Shown: positions 38,453 to 47,773 of the stretch, piece after piece
How the letters are laid out: each line of letters opens with the position of its first letter
Numbering within the stretch: position 1 is the stretch's first letter
Assembly: GCA_938084835.1 (NCBI GenBank)
Contig: CALKER010000009.1
Coordinates: 1-64,000, forward strand
Direction: 5' to 3'
Length of the DNA: 64,000 nucleotides
Source of the DNA: an uncultured Thermoguttaceae bacterium
GTDB taxonomy: Bacteria > Planctomycetota > Planctomycetia > Pirellulales > Thermoguttaceae
The notes under the pieces: generated by a model
Told to the model about the DNA's origin: nothing
The model's input: only the letters and a program-made list of their open reading frames with translations
Databases searched by the model: none
Made by a program: the position numbers and the translations under genes

Positions 38453-38827
38453 GGAGGATGCTGCTCCTATCACTAAAGCTCATAAATCCGCGTAACTAAA
38501 GCTCGTAAGCTCGATGGGCAAAGAGCTTGGACCGCCGGCCCTAACCAACCTGGAACGCGTCAACGGACCACCGGTTTAATAGCCAACCTAGTGTTTGACT
38601 ATGATTTTGTTTGCCCATGCTTCTGGGAGGAAAACACTGCCTCAAGATCAGTAGCAAACATCTGTGGCCGTTTGACTGGGCAGAAATTCGTCACTTTCCG
38701 AACTTTTTGCCCGCGAGGGATTTCTCATTTCCAAACATTTCCAAGCGACTTCCGTCATCTTTGAAGTGGAAGGCGGTCGCAGTATTTCGATCCCAATTGA
38801 AGCTTGGGCTGCGGAACACTTGACCGC
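38453..38827. other. Gap between folD and fhs
   Basis: 375 bases with no credible gene, repeat or strong hairpin. Confidence 0.4.
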
Positions 38828-40597
38828 TCAAAATAGACCCCGGACAGCTCCGGTATCCGGATCGACGTCGATGCGGCGGAAAGCGGGGTCCGACCCGGTC
38901 CCCGGCATTAGGGAAATAGTGCCGGCTACCGGGCAGACAAAGCGCGCCCCGCCGAAAATTAAAAAGTCCTCGATCGGCAAGACCCACCCTTTCGGCGCGC
39001 CTTTCAGGTTTGGATCATGGCTTAGGCTGTATTGGGTTTTAACCATCACGGTTGCGAACGAGCGATAGCGAGGATCTTCCTCGATCTCCCGCAGCTTCTC
39101 TTCTGCCTGGGGGGCGTAGAATACGCCGTCTGCCCCGTACACCCGGGTGGCGATCAGGTGGATACGCTCTCGTAGTGTGGTATTGTCTTCGTAGAGGAAG
39201 CGAAAGTGAACGGGTTCCTCACAAGCGTCGAGTACTGCATCCGCAAGTTCTAAAGCTCCCTCTCCACCTTTCAGCCAATGCTCAGAGACGGCACAACGGG
39301 CGCCGGCGGCTTCCGCGGCCCGCCGCACAAGCTCCAGCTCGCGCTCGGTGTCGGTTTGGTACCGGTTGACGCACACCACCGGTCTGACGCCCGATTGTTT
39401 CACGACTTCGATGTGATGCAGGAGATTCTCCAGCCCGGCCTCCAGCCAGGCAAGGTTTTCCTCGCCATACTCCTTGGGGATCGGCCTCCCCGGAAGGCAT
39501 GGGGGAGCCCCAGCACGGATGCCGTGGTGTTTCAGTCCCCGAACTGTACATGTGATCACAGACACTTGTGGCGTCTTTCCCATGAGCCGACATTTCACGT
39601 TCCAAAACTTTTCAAAGCCGATGTCCGCTCCGAAGCCAGATTCCGTGATATGGTAATCCGCCAGCTTCAGACAAAGTAGGTCAGCCACCACCGAAGACTG
39701 ACCAATGGCAATGTTGGCAAACGGTCCTGTGTGGACAAAACAAGGTTGACCTTCCAAAGTCTGCAGCATGTTCGGAAAGATCGCGTACCGTAGCCAAGCG
39801 GTCATGGCCCCGGCAACTTCTAGGTCTTCCGTGGTGACAGGGTTCCCTCGTTTATCAAAGGCCACGATGATCTGACCGATTCGCTCCCGCAAATCGCGGA
39901 AGTCACGGCATATCGCCAGGATGGCCATCACCTCGGAGGCTACGGCAATATGAAATTTACTTTGCATTAGGTAGCCATCATTCTTGCCTCCTAAGCCGAT
40001 GACCACGTTGCGCAGGGCCTGTGCGCAAAAATCAATCACCCAAGGTAACTGGACACTCGTAGGATCGATGTCCAGCCGGCGAAGGCCTTGCTTTTGCAGA
40101 AAGGCATCCGTATAGTTCCGCTCGTGTTGCAACCGAGCGGTTAGCGCTACCATAGCCAGATTATGTGCGTTCATTACGGCGTTGATATCTCCCGTCAAAC
40201 CCAGAGAGAAATCGGCTAAAGGAATTATCTGGGAGCGTCCTCCACCAGCTGCCGAGCCTTTGATGTTCATCGTGGGACCACCTGATGGTTGGCGAATACA
40301 GGCGACGGCTCGTTTGCCCCTCTTGCCCAGCCCCTGCAAAAGTCCAATGACTGTTGTGGACTTACCCTCACCAAGCGGTGTCGGCGTAATTCCGGTGACC
40401 TCGATCAGCTTGCCATCGGGACGATCCGCCAGTCGCGACAGCACTCGTTGATAGTGTACTTTGGCGATGTAGTGCCCAAACGGCATAAACTCATCTGGCT
40501 GGAGGCCTAGCTCCTCAGCAAGTTGGTAACAAGTCTTCATGCTCTTTTCAGCAGCCGCGGCGATCTGCCAATCTGGCCAGCAACGAGGGTCCATCAT
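38828..40597 (-). CDS. fhs: Formate--tetrahydrofolate ligase
   Basis: ATP-dependent formation of 10-formyl-THF from formate, the entry of the methyl branch of the Wood-Ljungdahl pathway. The 589-residue protein has the P-loop [11 protein letters not shown] (71-81), [27 protein letters not shown] and the family ending [17 protein letters not shown]. Length is slightly above the ~555 norm, mainly at the N-terminus. The AAGGAG ribosome site is ten bases before ATG 40597 and seven before a GTG at 40600. In the forward direction it consumes formate; with ADP it can run backwards and make ATP. Confidence 0.97.
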   Translation of the reverse strand: MMDPRCWPDWQIAAAAEKSMKTCYQLAEELGLQPDEFMPFGHYIAKVHYQRVLSRLADRPDGKLIEVTGITPTPLGEGKSTTVIGLLQGLGKRGKRAVACIRQPSGGPTMNIKGSAAGGGRSQIIPLADFSLGLTGDINAVMNAHNLAMVALTARLQHERNYTDAFLQKQGLRRLDIDPTSVQLPWVIDFCAQALRNVVIGLGGKNDGYLMQSKFHIAVASEVMAILAICRDFRDLRERIGQIIVAFDKRGNPVTTEDLEVAGAMTAWLRYAIFPNMLQTLEGQPCFVHTGPFANIAIGQSSVVADLLCLKLADYHITESGFGADIGFEKFWNVKCRLMGKTPQVSVITCTVRGLKHHGIRAGAPPCLPGRPIPKEYGEENLAWLEAGLENLLHHIEVVKQSGVRPVVCVNRYQTDTERELELVRRAAEAAGARCAVSEHWLKGGEGALELADAVLDACEEPVHFRFLYEDNTTLRERIHLIATRVYGADGVFYAPQAEEKLREIEEDPRYRSFATVMVKTQYSLSHDPNLKGAPKGWVLPIEDFLIFGGARFVCPVAGTISLMPGTGSDPAFRRIDVDPDTGAVRGLF

Positions 40598-41465
40598 CAC
40601 TTAGGAGCTCCTTGATCGCGAACGTTCGGGCTGTACCTTGACGTCTGGTTGCATGGCAAAAAGTCTCGGCAGATATCTACACAGAGGCAACACATTAACA
40701 TTTTCCCACGTTTAAGTGTACCCCGGAGGAAGAGCTTTCGGGGTGGGAAGTAATTGCCAGCATGGCGATGCGCCGACGACGGTCCGTCCCGCTTGGGAAA
40801 GTCGTGACGCTCCCACTGCTGGCCGCAGTGTGGTAAGCGGCAACCAACCGCTTTCTTCGAGCTCCGAATCACTAGGGGAACAAAGAAAAATCGTTCGGAA
40901 GGCCTCGCTGCGCTCGGCGAGGGGCCAAATACTCCCTCCCCACAAATTTGCCGACGTAATTATTGGTTGCTAACTCAAGGCGGCCTCCATAGTCGCAACT
41001 GCGCGAAGCTTAACTAAGGAAGGCATGTACACATAATTACTTCCCTATCCTTTTCGGGAACCGAAGTAAGCTTCTGCCGAGACGGATAACAATCTGCCGA
41101 GACGGATAACAATCGGTAAAGGCCGTTACAAGTTCCATCGCCTCCTTCGACTATCTTGGACGTAAAATTTCTTGGAACACCGGCAAACTGGACTTGCAAT
41201 TTCCGTCGAACTTGCTGCTGGGGTGGCCAGCACACCCCGACTCCGCAAGACATCGAGATGACACGACCCCTGGCCAATGCCAAGCTAAATTTAACAAACT
41301 TTGGCGGATGTGCAGTTGCCGCAAATTCACCCCCCGGCTCATTCACTCCAAGGCGTTTCTTCGGAACCTTGCTTTGTGGTTGAAGGCTTGTGCGCGCTTC
41401 GTGCCCTCTTAGGTTTTTTCGAAGCTTGGGAGAACTTCCCGATACGGCTCGTTCACCGGAGTTTC
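40598..41465. other. 868-base gap upstream of fhs
   Basis: No supported gene. It includes an accccg/cggggt hairpin near 40719-40744 and a perfect 20-bp tandem duplication at 41073-41112. The fhs promoter should be in the left third; I see no good -35/-10 pair. Confidence 0.4.
41073..41112. repeat. Perfect 20-bp tandem duplication
   Basis: tctgccgagacggataacaa is repeated twice without interruption (41073-41092, 41093-41112). The next bases, tcgg, only partly continue the unit. The perfect identity suggests a recent duplication or selection. Confidence 0.85.
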
Positions 41466-42029
41466 CTACTGGTAACCTAAATCTTCAAGTTGACGTTCGT
41501 CCAGTCCGTGGTAATGTGCCAGCTCATGAAGAAGAGTAATGCGAATTTGCTCGCGAAGAGTCTTCGGTGTAATGCGCCCATGAATCTCGCGGGTGGCGGC
41601 AAGAATCCCCTCACGATAAAGGGTTACATAAGGGGGTAGCAGTTGAGGGTCAGAGCGTGATTGCTCGGTGATAGGAACACCTGTAAACAGCCCACAGAGT
41701 TCGTCCCGCCGGGTGACGCCCATTTGCCGCATAATCTTTCGCGACGGATAGTCCTCGACGTAAACTGGCACTTGGTCAAGCAGTGCCCTCAAAGACTCGG
41801 GAAGGTCCCGAAGCACTTCTTCCACAAGCCGATCAAAACGTTTACGCCAGGGACGACTCAGGGTCAAGGCCTGCCAATGCCCGAAATCCTGAACAAAAAG
41901 CGCTCGCAAACTTGGTCTTTTCCGGGGGCCAGCGCCCCGGAATTCCCTTTCCCACTGTTGCCGGCCGGGACTGACCGGTGGAAAAAACCCTGCTCCGTAA
42001 CCTTTGGGTGCCGTCTCTTTTGCCAGCAA
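41466..42029 (-). CDS. Zincin-like metallopeptidase (Zincin_1/COG3824 type)
   Basis: A 187-residue protein with a zinc-peptidase motif at its extreme C-terminus: HELAHYHGLDE (His168, Glu169, His172), followed by the short ERQLEDLGYQ end typical of the small minimal metallopeptidases of this family. Upstream, VTLYREGIL matches their central strand. The N-terminal ~70 residues are basic and not conserved in my recollection. The start is a TTG with GGAG close by, hence uncertain. Function is unknown in the family. Its start is 62 bases from metS, so it may be co-transcribed with the transporter. Confidence 0.75.
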   Translation of the reverse strand: MLAKETAPKGYGAGFFPPVSPGRQQWEREFRGAGPRKRPSLRALFVQDFGHWQALTLSRPWRKRFDRLVEEVLRDLPESLRALLDQVPVYVEDYPSRKIMRQMGVTRRDELCGLFTGVPITEQSRSDPQLLPPYVTLYREGILAATREIHGRITPKTLREQIRITLLHELAHYHGLDERQLEDLGYQ

Positions 42030-42091
42030 CCATCTCCGTCACAGGGAAGCCTGGGTTATTCGCCGTACAACACAGGACTCTGCCCAGGGCT

Positions 42092-42247
42092 TTAATCCTC
42101 GGTGATATCCGGCGTTCTAATGTCCACTTGAGAGTGCAAGTGCTCCGTCGATCCAGGTGTACTAAGGACTTTCCATAAGGACCACACTAACAGGGCGGTG
42201 ACAAACCCCACAGAAATAAACATGATGATCCATCCACCTAAGGTCAT
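42092..42247 (-). CDS. MetS-like small subunit of an NSS transporter
   Basis: A 51-residue protein, MTLGGWIIMFISVGFVTALL at the start, with one transmembrane helix (about 5-27) and a polar tail. It fits the MetS family of tiny subunits that accompany sodium:neurotransmitter-symporter proteins. Its ATG overlaps the TGA of the transporter gene (ATGA), implying translational coupling. In the described MetPS system the small subunit is needed for transport. The tail of ~22 residues after the helix is longer than in many members. Confidence 0.8.
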   Translation of the reverse strand: MTLGGWIIMFISVGFVTALLVWSLWKVLSTPGSTEHLHSQVDIRTPDITED

Positions 42248-43875
42248 GGCACCACCTCCTGCTGCAGTTGCTTCAACCGCTCCCATCGCCGAACCGATTG
42301 GGTGACCAAGATAGCAAACAACATGATAACCAAGATGAGGAATCCCACCGCTGCCTGGGCCACAGGCTCGGTGGCAATCTTCAACAGAATACGGGGTTGA
42401 GCCCAGAATTCTTGGTAGCACCATGCGCCAAAGACGACCAGCAGATAAAGGGGCGAGATGTACTTGATGACAAACTTGAAGAATTGGGGAATGTGAATTT
42501 CCGCACCCCGCCGCAATTCTTCAAAGCCGCGATCGACCCCAAGCACCCAACCAAAAAGGATTACCTGAAAGGTGGCCAGCAGGTAAAGCGCGACATTACC
42601 AACCCAAAAGTCAAACATCTCCATGACGATCAAATTCTTGGAGAAGTACACGACGAAAAAGCTTCCCACTGCGGTCACAAAGCTGAGGATGGCCACAGAG
42701 GCCTTCCGGCCCAGTCCAAGTCCTTCCTCCAATAAAGCAATCGCCGGCTGAAGCATGGAAAGCGAACTTGTGACGGCGGCCAAAAACAGCAAGAAGAAAA
42801 ATAAAAACCCGAACAACCACCCGAAGATCATGTGGTTAAACACATTGGGCAAGGTGACGAACCCAAGTTCGAACGTTCCTTTAGGATTTTCGATTACCTC
42901 CGGTCCCAAGAACACAAAGGCGGCAGGAATGGTAATCAGTCCCCCGAGAGCGACTTCGCAAAATTCATTTCCAGCAGCACTAGTCACACTAGAAAGGGCA
43001 ATATCATCATCGCGTTTTAGATAACTAGCATAGGTGACGATAATCCCAAAACCCACAGAGAGTGAAAAAAAGATCTGGCCGGCCGCTTCGAGCCACATTT
43101 GAGGATTTGCCAGTGCTTCCCAAAAAGACTGACTCTTTGTGGACGGATTCCACATGAAACCCAGACCATTCAGGACATTTTGATCCGGTTTCGATGGGTC
43201 GGGTGTCCCCAGCGTCAACACGCGAATAAGCACGATCACAGCACAGACAATCAACGTAGGCATGGCCCACTTACAGAACCACTCGATACCTTTTTGCAGG
43301 CCGCGGTAAATGAGGTAAAAGTTTATAAGAAAACACACCACTAGGAAAAACGCTGCAGACCCGAGACCGAAATGAACAACACTCGAAAAAGCCCCACCAT
43401 TTTCTTGCAAGCCGGCAAACTCCGCGAAGAACTTGTCGTATTCAGCTGGGTCCAAACCCAAATTCATCCCACCAGTTAGATAGCGGAAGGCGTAAGCGAG
43501 GCACCACGCTTCCACGTACACATAATACATATAGATGACAACGGGAATGACCATGGCGAGAACACCGGCAGCTGTTGAGATTCGGCTCGGCCAGATCGCC
43601 CGATAAATTCCTGCCGCCGAGTTGAAACCTTTCGTTCCCCCGTATCGACCCATGGCCCATTCGACCCAAGCAATGGGGAGGCCAAGCAGGAGTAGGGCGA
43701 TCATATACGGGATCATAAATGCCCCACCATCGTATTTGGCCGCCAAGCCGGGAAATCGCAAGAAGTTGCCAAGCCCCACGGCACTTCCCATAACGGCCAC
43801 GATCACCCCCAGCCGGGTTCCCCAACTTTCTCGAGGTCGTATCGTCGGTTGAACCGCCACAGAGCCTGATGCCAT
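42244..43875 (-). CDS. Sodium-dependent transporter of the NSS (SNF) family
   Basis: A 543-residue polytopic membrane protein with about 12 helices. TM1 has the unwound sodium/substrate site motif GSAVGLGNFLRFPGLAAKYDGGAF, broken here as GSAVGLGNFLRFP and then YDGGAFMIPY. TM6 and TM8 regions (FFSLSVGFGIIVTYASY) also match. Family members import amino acids such as methionine, alanine, tryptophan or glycine with Na+. The MetS-like partner suggests an amino acid, possibly methionine. GGGAGGAG lies eleven bases before the ATG. Confidence 0.92.
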   Translation of the reverse strand: MASGSVAVQPTIRPRESWGTRLGVIVAVMGSAVGLGNFLRFPGLAAKYDGGAFMIPYMIALLLLGLPIAWVEWAMGRYGGTKGFNSAAGIYRAIWPSRISTAAGVLAMVIPVVIYMYYVYVEAWCLAYAFRYLTGGMNLGLDPAEYDKFFAEFAGLQENGGAFSSVVHFGLGSAAFFLVVCFLINFYLIYRGLQKGIEWFCKWAMPTLIVCAVIVLIRVLTLGTPDPSKPDQNVLNGLGFMWNPSTKSQSFWEALANPQMWLEAAGQIFFSLSVGFGIIVTYASYLKRDDDIALSSVTSAAGNEFCEVALGGLITIPAAFVFLGPEVIENPKGTFELGFVTLPNVFNHMIFGWLFGFLFFFLLFLAAVTSSLSMLQPAIALLEEGLGLGRKASVAILSFVTAVGSFFVVYFSKNLIVMEMFDFWVGNVALYLLATFQVILFGWVLGVDRGFEELRRGAEIHIPQFFKFVIKYISPLYLLVVFGAWCYQEFWAQPRILLKIATEPVAQAAVGFLILVIMLFAILVTQSVRRWERLKQLQQEVVP

Positions 43876-44883
43876 AGCTTTCGGGACTCCTCCCAGCTAG
43901 TCGAAACACTTGGAGTCAGCACACCCCTCGTTTTCGTCTCCAAAGACCGGTCCTCTGAGGCTTAAGGCACGAAACCAGCTGCAAAATGTGCCGCAGCTCG
44001 CGCGCGGACCGGATCTCCATTGAAGTTTTGGATGCCTCACCGGCGGGACTTACCTTCGAATGGTATACCTCGTCACGTCCTGCCAGTCTCTGGCCCCTGG
44101 AATTTTCCGTTTGCCAAGATAATTTGAGTCCTTTGAGTCCTCAGTTCCGCATCTTCCTTTTTTGAACAATGTGCGAGTTCCGCCGCAAACGCCCGAAATC
44201 GGCCTTGACCCAATGCAGGAACCTCACCAATACCACTCCTTTGGCCGGGGAAAAAGGTAGGCCCGGCCAAGCTCCTTGAGGTTGAGACCCATCCTGAAAC
44301 GGCGACACAGAGTGAATTCTGCCCTAAATGCGATCGGCGCTACCCCGGTTGCCCTAGCGCCATTAGCCCGTTTAATCTCGAGACGTCACGCCCGCCCCAA
44401 TAGTCCACCGTTGCCCTTTAGGCAGCCGGCCTGTGGAGCAAAAGGATCCTTTCTCCCGCACAGTGCGCCGGTAAAATTTAAGTCGGGCGTTGAGCCTCGC
44501 TTCACGAATTGGCCCGCGGTTCATCACAGCGATGCAATGAAACAATAAGGATCCCCCCGGCTCAGCAATTCGGCGGTGACACGGGTTTAAGGAGGAACTC
44601 TGGAGGAAGAATTATTGGCTTCCTGTTGGTCAGTGTCGAACCCGATTTCGAATTTAAACTCGATCAGGAATTCTACCTCCACCCCAGGAGGTGGGGACGT
44701 CGCTTGTCGGTCAGAGATTTGTGCGCCCGGCCGGCGAGTGCCGGAAATGGGTAAGTTAGTCACTTGGCGGAGGTTCACTGCAAGTTGGTCCTTCAGGGTA
44801 TGGTAGATTGTGCTTGGTTGAACCCGGCAAAGGTAGTGCAGCCCTAAATTCGATAGTTCAGCTCCAGTTTCGAGTAAGGGCCT

Positions 44884-44930
44884 AATTCACCCTCCCGCGA
44901 GGGAGGCGGAATTTTTTATTTTTTATTGCA
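44884..44930 (+). terminator. Strong intrinsic terminator without an upstream gene
   Basis: Stem cctccc/gggagg (44891-44906) with a GCGA tetraloop, extended by complementary aattc/gaatt flanks. It is followed by a run attttttattttttatt. Orientation is plus because only that side has the T-run. The nearest plus-strand gene upstream is more than 25 kb away (rsmA region), so the transcript it ends is unknown. Confidence 0.8.
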
Positions 44931-45028
44931 CCGGCACAATTTGCTTCCCCTCGGAGCGCAGTCGGTCCCTCCCCCAAAGGTTTAACCTCCTACGCTTAGC
45001 GGCTGCCACACGATTAAAGTGTACATTG

Positions 45029-45056
45029 TTGAGAATCTTTATAAACAAGGTATATC
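45029..45056 (+). promoter_or_regulatory. Candidate sigma-70-type promoter for nuoB
   Basis: TTGAGA (45029-45034), a 16-base spacer and TATATC (45051-45056) in an AT-rich stretch ~110 bases before the nuoB frame. Judged by eye only. Confidence 0.4.
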
Positions 45057-45165
45057 TGTGAAAACGCCTTGCGATAAAATTCTTTTATAACATATGGGAT
45101 GTTTTCCCTTTTGCTAAACTTAGCTAGGCTTGAATTGTGAATGTTGTCTGGTTTAATGCCCTCAC

Positions 45166-45918
45166 ATGGAGGGGCAACTTTATCATAAGAGCGTATTTTT
45201 TTTAACTATGACTGAGTACCCCGCTCACCCAATTGGAGGAGGCCTTCCTGAAACGGGCCCGCTAGGCGATGCCATGCGCGCCTATGGCTCAGGCCCGGGT
45301 CAGATCATCCTGAGCACTTTAGAAGATGTCATCAACTGGGCACGGCAGGGCAGCCTATGGCCTCTAACGTTTGGCCTGGCCTGTTGTGCGATCGAAATGA
45401 TGGCAGCCGGAGCCAGCCGATTTGATTTGGATCGCTTTGGTGCTGGGGCGTTTCGCGCCACACCCCGGCAGGCGGACCTCATGATCGTTGCCGGCACGGT
45501 CACATGCAAGATGGCCTCTCGCGTGCGGCGCTTGTATGAGCAGATGGCCGAGCCCAAATATGTGATCGCCATGGGGGCCTGCACAGTTGGCGGCGGTCCT
45601 TATTCGATGTGGGGATATCACGTGGTGAAGGGTGTCGATCTTGTCATTCCTGTCGATGTGTACGTCCCCGGTTGTCCTCCCCGACCCGAGGCCTTGATCG
45701 AAGGGCTAATGCGGCTTCAGGAGAAAATTCGGGGTGACCGTCCCCTGTCCCGCGGGAGACAACCAAGCGGTTTCGGCAACAATCCCTCCGCATCCAGGCC
45801 GGCGGCACACGACCAAGGACCTTTCCCGCATCATCTCGGGTATGCGGCGGCGCATCAAGGCCGCGTTGTTTTTCATCACGCACAACTGGCTCCAAAAAAG
45901 ACAGGCGGAACGGCGTGA
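45166..45918 (+). CDS. nuoB: Orphan NADH-quinone oxidoreductase subunit B-like protein
   Basis: NuoB carries cluster N2, which passes electrons to quinone in complex I. All four ligands are visible: Cys73-Cys74 in GLACCAIEM, Cys139 in MGACTVGGG and Cys170 in PGCPPRP. The segment VAGTVTCKM is a common planctomycete variant. Residues beyond ~187 form an unusual 60-residue Ser/Pro/Gln/His-rich tail. No nuoA, nuoC or nuoD is adjacent, unlike the usual operon. The start is uncertain: ATG 45166 or ATG 45208, neither with a good ribosome site. Confidence 0.9.
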   Translation: MEGQLYHKSVFFLTMTEYPAHPIGGGLPETGPLGDAMRAYGSGPGQIILSTLEDVINWARQGSLWPLTFGLACCAIEMMAAGASRFDLDRFGAGAFRATPRQADLMIVAGTVTCKMASRVRRLYEQMAEPKYVIAMGACTVGGGPYSMWGYHVVKGVDLVIPVDVYVPGCPPRPEALIEGLMRLQEKIRGDRPLSRGRQPSGFGNNPSASRPAAHDQGPFPHHLGYAAAHQGRVVFHHAQLAPKKTGGTA

Positions 45919-46385
45919 ACGCCCGTGAATTTCCCCAGCTCGCATGCCGACGCTTCATAGCCTGAGCCAGCTGGCCTAACTCTAACTAAAGCCGCCGTCG
46001 GCACCCGGCGCCATCTTCTCAGAAGCGATTTGGACTTAGTGCTAAAGCTGTCCAAGCCAGCACACCGAGGCGATGGGCCTGCTGTGACCCTATCCAAAAA
46101 GTATGGCTGACGACTTGGAGCCAACCTCGCTCCGTCCTCTGCCCGGCCGGGAGAAAGATGTCACTGAAGCAACTGTCTCCAGTTCGTGGGCAAAAAGCGT
46201 TTTCCCGATTCGGTGGCCCAATCGCCTGGTACGCCAAATCTCTTCCGGTTGTGCGACTTGGAACCAGGCGGCCAATGCCAGGTGCTAGCCAGAAGAGATT
46301 TGCTATGAGCGCAACTAGGATCACCCAGCGTTTCCTCATCCTCGCTGTCGCGTGTCCTGATAGTCGGGGTTCAACCTTGTGACTT
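45919..46385. other. Gap between nuoB and the macro-domain gene
   Basis: No nuoC or other complex I gene follows nuoB. The only frame of note is a doubtful small minus-strand one, listed separately. Confidence 0.4.
46019..46339 (-). CDS. Doubtful small protein with hydrophobic N-terminus
   Basis: A 106-residue frame starting MRKRWVILVALIANLFWLAP, which reads like a signal peptide or anchor, then a polar region with no family I recognise. GAGG is directly against the ATG, too close to be a good ribosome site. It lies just downstream of the macro-domain gene on the same strand and overlaps its end (46386) not at all. Could be real, could be chance. Confidence 0.25.
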   Translation of the reverse strand: MRKRWVILVALIANLFWLAPGIGRLVPSRTTGRDLAYQAIGPPNRENAFCPRTGDSCFSDIFLPAGQRTERGWLQVVSHTFWIGSQQAHRLGVLAWTALALSPNRF

Positions 46386-46952
46386 TCATCCAGCTTGGAG
46401 CTGAGCCAATTGCTGGGCGAAAACGTCGAATGTATGCCGATCAAAAAGCACAAATCGGACCAGCGGGGGAGCCTGCCGCTCGCGCAGAAATTCGATGACA
46501 GTGCGTAGGGCAATCTGGGCGGCTTCGACCAGCGGGTAAGAATACGCACCCGTACTTAGAGCCGGAAAAGCCACTGACTGACAGTCGTGTTGTACGGCCA
46601 AATCAAGGGCCTTCTGATAAGCCGAGGCCAAAAGCTTGGCCTCTCCTGCATTACCGCCTTGCCAGACGGGCCCCACGGCGTGGATGACATATTTGGCTGA
46701 AAGGTTCCCGGCGCCGGAGATCACAGCTGAACCCGTGGGACAACCTTCAGGATACTTTGCTTTTGTCTCCGCCATAATCGACGGGCCACCGCGCCGATGA
46801 ATGGCTCCGTCCACACCGCCGCCTCCCGCAAGTCGGGAGTTGGCAGCGTTGACTATCGCATCCACCACCTGGTCAGTTATATCGCCCTGACATAACTCCA
46901 GCCGACAAGCTCCGACGGTAAGTTCGGTCAATCTATTTTCGTTGGCTACCAT
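46386..46952 (-). CDS. Macro-domain protein (ADP-ribose-1''-phosphate / O-acetyl-ADP-ribose hydrolase type)
   Basis: A 188-residue single macro domain: CQGDITDQVVDAIVNAANSR, GGGGVDGAIHRRGG and the phosphate loop FPALSTGAYSYP, all typical of the MacroD/YmdB class that deacetylates O-acetyl-ADP-ribose or removes ADP-ribose from acidic residues. ATG 46952 has GGAG about nine bases upstream; GTG/ATG options to 46976 are less likely. There is no DarT-like toxin or other ADP-ribosyltransferase beside it, so a housekeeping role is likelier than antitoxin. Confidence 0.92.
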   Translation of the reverse strand: MVANENRLTELTVGACRLELCQGDITDQVVDAIVNAANSRLAGGGGVDGAIHRRGGPSIMAETKAKYPEGCPTGSAVISGAGNLSAKYVIHAVGPVWQGGNAGEAKLLASAYQKALDLAVQHDCQSVAFPALSTGAYSYPLVEAAQIALRTVIEFLRERQAPPLVRFVLFDRHTFDVFAQQLAQLQAG

Positions 46953-47600
46953 GGAAGCTCTCCAGAGTCCCAACACTCTCCGCGAAAGACGTGAAAATTC
47001 GCCTGACCAAAACGATCTGCCAAAAACAAGTGGTAAGGCTCACGAAAAGATTTCCGGCCATTCCGAGTTTACCCGCCAATTGCCAACGGCATATTTTTAG
47101 TCATAAGCATTTTAATCGGGGCAGGAGCTGTTGGATTTGCCGGAAACAATCTGGATAATAATTGTGCGATTAGTCGAGTTTTTTGCAATCCAAAGACATC
47201 GTGATTTCTCTGCGTTGCAAGGCGATCATCTTGGGGGTAAATTAGGTCCGGCAAAATGTCCTAAAAAGTTGGTCCCAGTTCAAAGGACAGTTTTAACGGG
47301 GTTGTTGTGGTCTTCTTGAAAGATGGAAACATGCCTTTAGACTCCCAAGCTAGGCGATAGGGCGCGCTTAAAGTGCTTCATAGCGTCAGATTTTTGGCGT
47401 CCACGACCGGACGCATACTATACGCCCTGAAAAACCGAGCTTCTAGCGGGCCTGCGAGTCATTTCAAGACCGCCGTTTGCTGTAGACAGCTTTTGAGACG
47501 GGCCGCTTAATCCGGACAGATTCATACGTGGAGAAAGGTTGCCCCGCGTGAGGTTCCCCTTAGGAGACAACTGGGCACGGCTAACCGCAGCGGCTAACCC

Positions 47601-47694
47601 CAGATGAAAGGTCTCCCTGAACGAGGTTTTTGCGTCACCGATTGCTGCACCAAGCCCAAACAGACCGAAAGGTCCCCCTGAGCGAGGGTTTTGC
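47601..47694. repeat. Pair of ~33-bp direct repeats, period 60
   Basis: Unit one (47601-47633) and unit two (47661-47694) share caga..gaaaggtc.ccctga.cgag and then a G/T run and ttttgc. Each unit contains a short ccct/aggg hairpin (loop gagcg or gaacg) followed by four or five Ts, so it may be a doubled weak terminator or a mobile-element relic. Confidence 0.65.
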
Positions 47695-47703
47695 CCTAGT
47701 GTT

Positions 47704-47773
47704 CTGTGAGTACCTCGGAAATTACCCCAGGTGTGTGTGAGTGCCTCGAGTTGTCTGTGAGCACCTCGGAAAT
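47704..47773. repeat. Three short direct repeats with core gtgagYRCCTCG
   Basis: gtgag occurs at 47706, 47737 and 47757, each continued by tacctcgg, tgcctcga or cacctcgg. The first and third copies share ctgtgagYacctcggaaat. Spacings are 31 and 20 bases. Confidence 0.65.

Larger units (their letters stand above)
43876..45165. other. 1.3-kb gap between the NSS transporter and nuoB
   Basis: No supported protein gene. The last part holds a strong plus-strand terminator (44884-44930) preceded by ~330 bases with several stable hairpins (e.g. acctcc/ggaggt around 44677-44694, ccggc/gccgg around 44731-44745), and an AT-rich promoter-like zone at 45000-45120. See findings for the ncRNA idea. Confidence 0.4.

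Noticed and set aside
41081..41112. String cggataacaat resembling part of the lac operator
   Set aside because: Short coincidence inside a tandem duplication; no LacI gene or lac genes nearby.
47601..47694. CRISPR-like repeat-spacer layout
   Set aside because: Only two copies with diverged sequence, each holding a T-run; no cas genes in the window.
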